64,000 nt of DNA from Nitrospirota bacterium (GTDB taxonomy: Bacteria > Nitrospirota > Thermodesulfovibrionia > Thermodesulfovibrionales > Dissulfurispiraceae), in the NCBI GenBank assembly GCA_004321915.1, contig SCQE01000068.1, positions 33,916-97,915 of the forward strand, in the 5' to 3' direction. The notes beneath the pieces were generated by a model that saw nothing but the letters and a program-made list of their open reading frames with translations, searched no databases and was not told where the DNA came from. Positions 61,531 through 64,000 of this stretch are shown one piece after another (position 1 is the first letter of the stretch; each line of letters starts with the position of its first letter). The translations under genes were made by a program, and so were the position numbers.

Positions 61531-62175
61531 ATGGATTCGGACAAAAAGCGTTTTATACTATATCTCGCAGTTTTCTTTGTTGTCTGGACCGTAAGGACCG
61601 TCTTGCTTATGCCGTATGTTGCAAAGACCTGCCTTGGACCTTTAGCAGTTGAAGGCATAAGGAACCTGACCAAAATAGCTATCTGGCTTGTGCCGCTGTA
61701 TTTGTATCTGAAATTTTCCGAACATAGGCGGCCGTTTTCTTATTTAAAGCTCGATGATTGTATCTTACGCGGCGTCGGGTTCGGCATGGCCGCAGGAACA
61801 GCGTTCTTTGTCTTTCGTTTTATGGCGGGCATTTTTTCAGGGCCGGACCAGTTTTTAAAAACGCCCTTTATCGGACATATCGTAGGAGGGGTTGTCTTTG
61901 CGGGCATAATAGAGGAGCCGTTTTTCAGGGGCTTTGTGCTGCAAAAACTTGAAGGCTTTACATCGTTCCGGAAAGCTAATTTCACGGCCTCTCTTCTCTT
62001 TGCTTTAGCGCATATGCCGAGCTGGCTTTATCACGGAGACCATAATATTTTTACCGACGGGCTGAAGGTATTGGTATTCGGACTCTTCCTAGGCTGGCTC
62101 TTTAAAAGGACAGGCTCTCTCTGGTCTGCGATAGTTTTCCATTCGACCTATAACCTTGCAACGCTGGTGGTGTAG
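61531..62175 (+). CDS. CPBP-family intramembrane metalloprotease
   Basis: 214 residues with about six membrane spans. CPBP motifs: GIIEEPFFRGFVL (E-E-x-x-x-R, about 128), FALAHMPSW (His) and IVFHSTYNLA (His and Asn) near the end. All catalytic positions appear present. It could process lipid-modified or membrane proteins; the substrate is unknown. It starts 7 nt after the sigma-54 regulator stop. Confidence 0.87.
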   Translation: MDSDKKRFILYLAVFFVVWTVRTVLLMPYVAKTCLGPLAVEGIRNLTKIAIWLVPLYLYLKFSEHRRPFSYLKLDDCILRGVGFGMAAGTAFFVFRFMAGIFSGPDQFLKTPFIGHIVGGVVFAGIIEEPFFRGFVLQKLEGFTSFRKANFTASLLFALAHMPSWLYHGDHNIFTDGLKVLVFGLFLGWLFKRTGSLWSAIVFHSTYNLATLVV

Positions 62176-62239
62176 GAAACCATGATTTCACCCGAAGTTA
62201 TGCAATAATATCGACAATAGTCATTGTAATGGAGTGAGT

Positions 62240-62470
62240 ATGAAAAAACTTACGAGGATAACCTTTGATCCCGAAGTAATGGGCGGCAAACCATGCATCA
62301 GTGGAATGCGTGTTACGGTCGGTATGATAGTAGGAATGATCGCTGCAGGCCATTCCAGAGAAGAGGTATTGAAACTCTATCCTTATGTGGAGTTGCAGGA
62401 TATTGACGAGGCACTTTCGTATGCGGCATGGAGTTCCGAAGAGGTTGAATTTCCCTTTCAGGCGGCATGA
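62240..62470 (+). CDS. DUF433-family antitoxin
   Basis: 76 residues; winged-helix DUF433 pattern: RITFDPEVMGGKPCISGMRVTVGMIVGMI then EEVLKLYPYVELQDIDEALSYAAW. The GTG at 62234 is rejected in favour of ATG 62240 after GGAG. DUF433 antitoxins pair with DUF5615 PIN-like toxins encoded just downstream; here that toxin is only a fragment. Confidence 0.9.
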   Translation: MKKLTRITFDPEVMGGKPCISGMRVTVGMIVGMIAAGHSREEVLKLYPYVELQDIDEALSYAAWSSEEVEFPFQAA

Positions 62471-62574
62471 AGATCCTGATTGATATGTTGCATGATTTCA
62501 GGAAAGAACTTGAACAAGGTGCGCTTATCAGTTTAGACGAAGATACGGCGCGTGTAAGGGTTTTGCCGCTATGA
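62467..62574 (+). pseudogene. Internally deleted DUF5615 (Mut7-C/PIN-like) toxin remnant
   Basis: ATG at 62467 overlaps the antitoxin stop (ATGA). The 35-residue frame begins MKILIDM, the usual toxin start, and continues with KELEQGALISLDEDTARVRVLPL, the usual toxin end; some 70 central residues with the catalytic acids are missing. The reading frame is preserved through the deletion. Enzymatic activity is not expected. Confidence 0.7.
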
Positions 62575-62593
62575 TTCTATGATTCAGCCGCAT

Positions 62594-62621
62594 AAAACTC
62601 CAGACAGAAGTCTGGAGTTTT
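62594..62621. terminator. Intrinsic terminator after toxin remnant
   Basis: AAAACTCCAGAC-AGAA-GTCTGGAGTTTT: perfect 12-bp arms with a 4-nt loop and T run; works in both directions. Confidence 0.9.
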
Positions 62622-62734
62622 ATTGTTTGCAAGATGTTTTGAATTGAGAGATAATTGCAAAACTTTCCTGAAACCTTGACCCGCAGAGCAAGTTCGTATG
62701 TTGAGCGTTTCTAACGGTAATAAACTATAAGGTA

Positions 62735-62763
62735 TTGATAGTCCTTGCATGTCTGCGTAGAAT
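62735..62763 (+). promoter_or_regulatory. Promoter of the HNH-DUF3800 pair
   Basis: TTGATA (62735-62740), 17-bp spacer, TAGAAT (62758-62763), in an A/T-rich stretch. Confidence 0.5.
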
Positions 62764-62824
62764 TATGCAAAATGTAGAAGAAATATATAAATGAATGTTA
62801 GGCGTGGTGGAGGCAAAGCAAAAT

Positions 62825-63073
62825 ATGGGAAAATACATATTATGTCTTAAAGAAAAAGATAAGCTTACCGCTGAGCACATCATTCCTGTCACGCTTGGCA
62901 GTAATTTTGTGTTATCAAACTCTAGTTGTAAAAACTTCCATGCACAACGCAATAAATCCTTAGAACAGCTGTTCCTAAAAGGATCAAATTTTATCGAAAA
63001 TTATACGAGCACAGTGGACTTCGATAACAGGGGTAAAAAGCGAAGTGTGGCGGTTCATATGATGGGGGAGTGA
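62825..63073 (+). CDS. HNH_5-type endonuclease, N-terminal part only
   Basis: 82 residues from ATG 62825 (an ATG at 62795 gives 92). YILCLKEKDKLTAEHIIPVTLGSN and LSNSSCKNFHAQRNKSLEQ follow the HNH_5 pattern (CxxC zinc pair, EHIIP, C-N). The first Cys of CxxC is Tyr, and the protein stops where homologues continue for about 200 residues. It is probably inactive or a truncated remnant. The stop is 6 nt ahead of the DUF3800 gene. The A/T-rich bias suggests transfer. Confidence 0.6.
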   Translation: MGKYILCLKEKDKLTAEHIIPVTLGSNFVLSNSSCKNFHAQRNKSLEQLFLKGSNFIENYTSTVDFDNRGKKRSVAVHMMGE

Positions 63074-63079
63074 TGTTGT

Positions 63080-63790
63080 TTGGCCGAGAACGTCATGGAT
63101 AGTGTGTATTTTTTTGTTGATGAGACAGGCACTGATAAAAAGTCTAAAATAATTGCTTTTAGTCTAGTAATATTGAACAATCCTGATAACATAAGAACAT
63201 CAATAGCGCATCTTAAAGAAGATATTCTGCATGATCCACGGCTTAAGACCATACCGTCCATTCAAACCCTAGCTGATAAAGGATTCCACTATCAGGAAGA
63301 CAGTCGTGAAATACGTAGTGAATTTATTAAGATGATTGCCAAGTTGCCCTTTGACGCATATGTTTGTTTTATCAATAAAGATGACATTAAGGGTTGTGAA
63401 ATTGATTATAAATCTCTCCATGGGAAATTATTGGGTAGATTGTTGTTCGATAGGCTTAGGGATTATAAGTCTCAAAAGATGTATATTACAATCGAAGAGT
63501 CATCATTAAAATCGACGGAAATAAAGGGTATCATAAATAACAGTATAAATAATATTTGCAGGGATAGAATAAAGATTGCCATTGCTCCTCAGATATTCAT
63601 AAGCAGTAAAACTGATAACTGTCTTGCGATAGCCGATTATATATGTGGCGTATTTAAAGACTACTATCCTCAATTAAGCACAAAAGGTTCTTTTATGACC
63701 CGTAACTATGACGACCTGAGGAGCAAGATTAGAGTTGTACACGATTTTGTCAATGATGTCTTTTATACAAGACATAAGCCTCTGCCCTAA
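63080..63790 (+). CDS. DUF3800 protein (RNase H-like fold)
   Basis: 236 residues from TTG 63080 (GGGGGAG upstream), or 231 from ATG 63095. VYFFVDETGTDK holds the first acidic residues of DUF3800; later YITIEES and CLAIADYICGVFKDY give further Asp/Glu positions of the RNase H-like site. DUF3800 proteins are common in defence islands and mobile regions, with unknown activity. It is paired with the HNH fragment and more A/T-rich than the rest of the window. Confidence 0.85.
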   Translation: MAENVMDSVYFFVDETGTDKKSKIIAFSLVILNNPDNIRTSIAHLKEDILHDPRLKTIPSIQTLADKGFHYQEDSREIRSEFIKMIAKLPFDAYVCFINKDDIKGCEIDYKSLHGKLLGRLLFDRLRDYKSQKMYITIEESSLKSTEIKGIINNSINNICRDRIKIAIAPQIFISSKTDNCLAIADYICGVFKDYYPQLSTKGSFMTRNYDDLRSKIRVVHDFVNDVFYTRHKPLP

Positions 63791-64000
63791 CTGACTTGAA
63801 TTTCAGCAAAAATATGTTCTAAGGTTAGTTGTGGGCTTTGGGATGTAATCTATTGGATACGAGTTCGTATTCGCTTAGGAGTGTTAACTTCCGAATTATA
63901 GTACCCCGAAAAGCATAGAATTAATCACAATAGGCTGACCCAAAGAAGCGGCAAATCAGATTATACTATCTCCTTCAAAGGCATTTTGAAAATAAGAAAC
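63791..64000. other. A/T-rich sequence without a recognisable gene
   Basis: 210 bp to the window edge. No reading frame, repeat or RNA that I can support. Confidence 0.5.

Overview
The window reads as chromosomal DNA of a free-living, anaerobic or microaerobic Gram-negative bacterium with an outer membrane, type IV pili and chemotaxis. Ferredoxin-linked pyruvate/2-oxoacid oxidoreductase in four subunits, a c-type heme sensor kinase, ferrous iron uptake, Ni/Co uptake, many hybrid kinases and sigma-54 regulators, and a DUF3373-type porin would all suit the Nitrospirota (Thermodesulfovibrio-like) or a deltaproteobacterial relative. That placement is inference from gene content only. Almost all genes share one codon style; the last ~1.3 kb is visibly richer in A+T and looks acquired.

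Layout. 1-2.4 kb: feoB (cut by the window edge) and a fur-family gene. 2.6-6.3 kb: a tightly coupled redox operon (small membrane protein, two zinc-type MDR dehydrogenases around a thioredoxin-CcdA/DsbD-like fusion, and a 46-residue microprotein). 6.3-9.8 kb: a phosphate-type binding protein with a large chemoreceptor, then a stump of a response regulator. 9.8-12.8 kb: porin, divergent ArsR regulator, NnrU-like membrane protein. 12.8-18.2 kb: CheV and a Ni/Co uptake operon (outer-membrane porin, CbiM-N fusion, CbiQ, CbiO) with a structured leader. 18.3-25.3 kb: an HME-RND metal efflux operon (small Cys protein, CzcC, CzcB, CzcA, PII-like protein, secreted protein). 25.4-34.7 kb: NERD-like protein, two hybrid kinases, a LysR regulator, and a twin pilT operon with a non-phosphorylatable receiver. 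34.8-42 kb: secA, 7TMR hybrid kinase, and an NtrC-type regulator whose DNA-binding tail is cut off next to a repeat. 42-47.7 kb: a candidate regulated surface/peptide locus (below). 47.8-50.9 kb: porGDAB. 51-56 kb: K+ channel plus heme kinase, small proteins, thioesterase, rho. 56.3-62.2 kb: secreted protein, a Klenow-like DNA polymerase, DUF4912 protein, sigma-54 regulator, CPBP protease. 62.2-64 kb: broken DUF433/DUF5615 toxin-antitoxin remnant, HNH fragment and DUF3800 gene.

Most interesting region: 42.2-47.7 kb. Three copies of a GTCC-N7-GGAC dyad stand 80-235 bp upstream of a -24/-12 (sigma-54) promoter that drives a sugar transferase fused to a PilZ-like domain, followed by an 87-residue protein that looks like a RiPP-precursor leader. 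The next gene is a 1007-residue MalT-type ATPase/TPR protein with a C-terminal SARP-type winged helix plus BTAD. The promoter of the small membrane protein after it carries a heptamer repeat with an 11-bp period, the classic SARP operator geometry. A second window-wide pattern is that at least five genes (2609, 11735, 25438, 34834, 40597) have a -10 box ending only 5-8 nt before the ATG and no Shine-Dalgarno, which predicts leaderless mRNAs.
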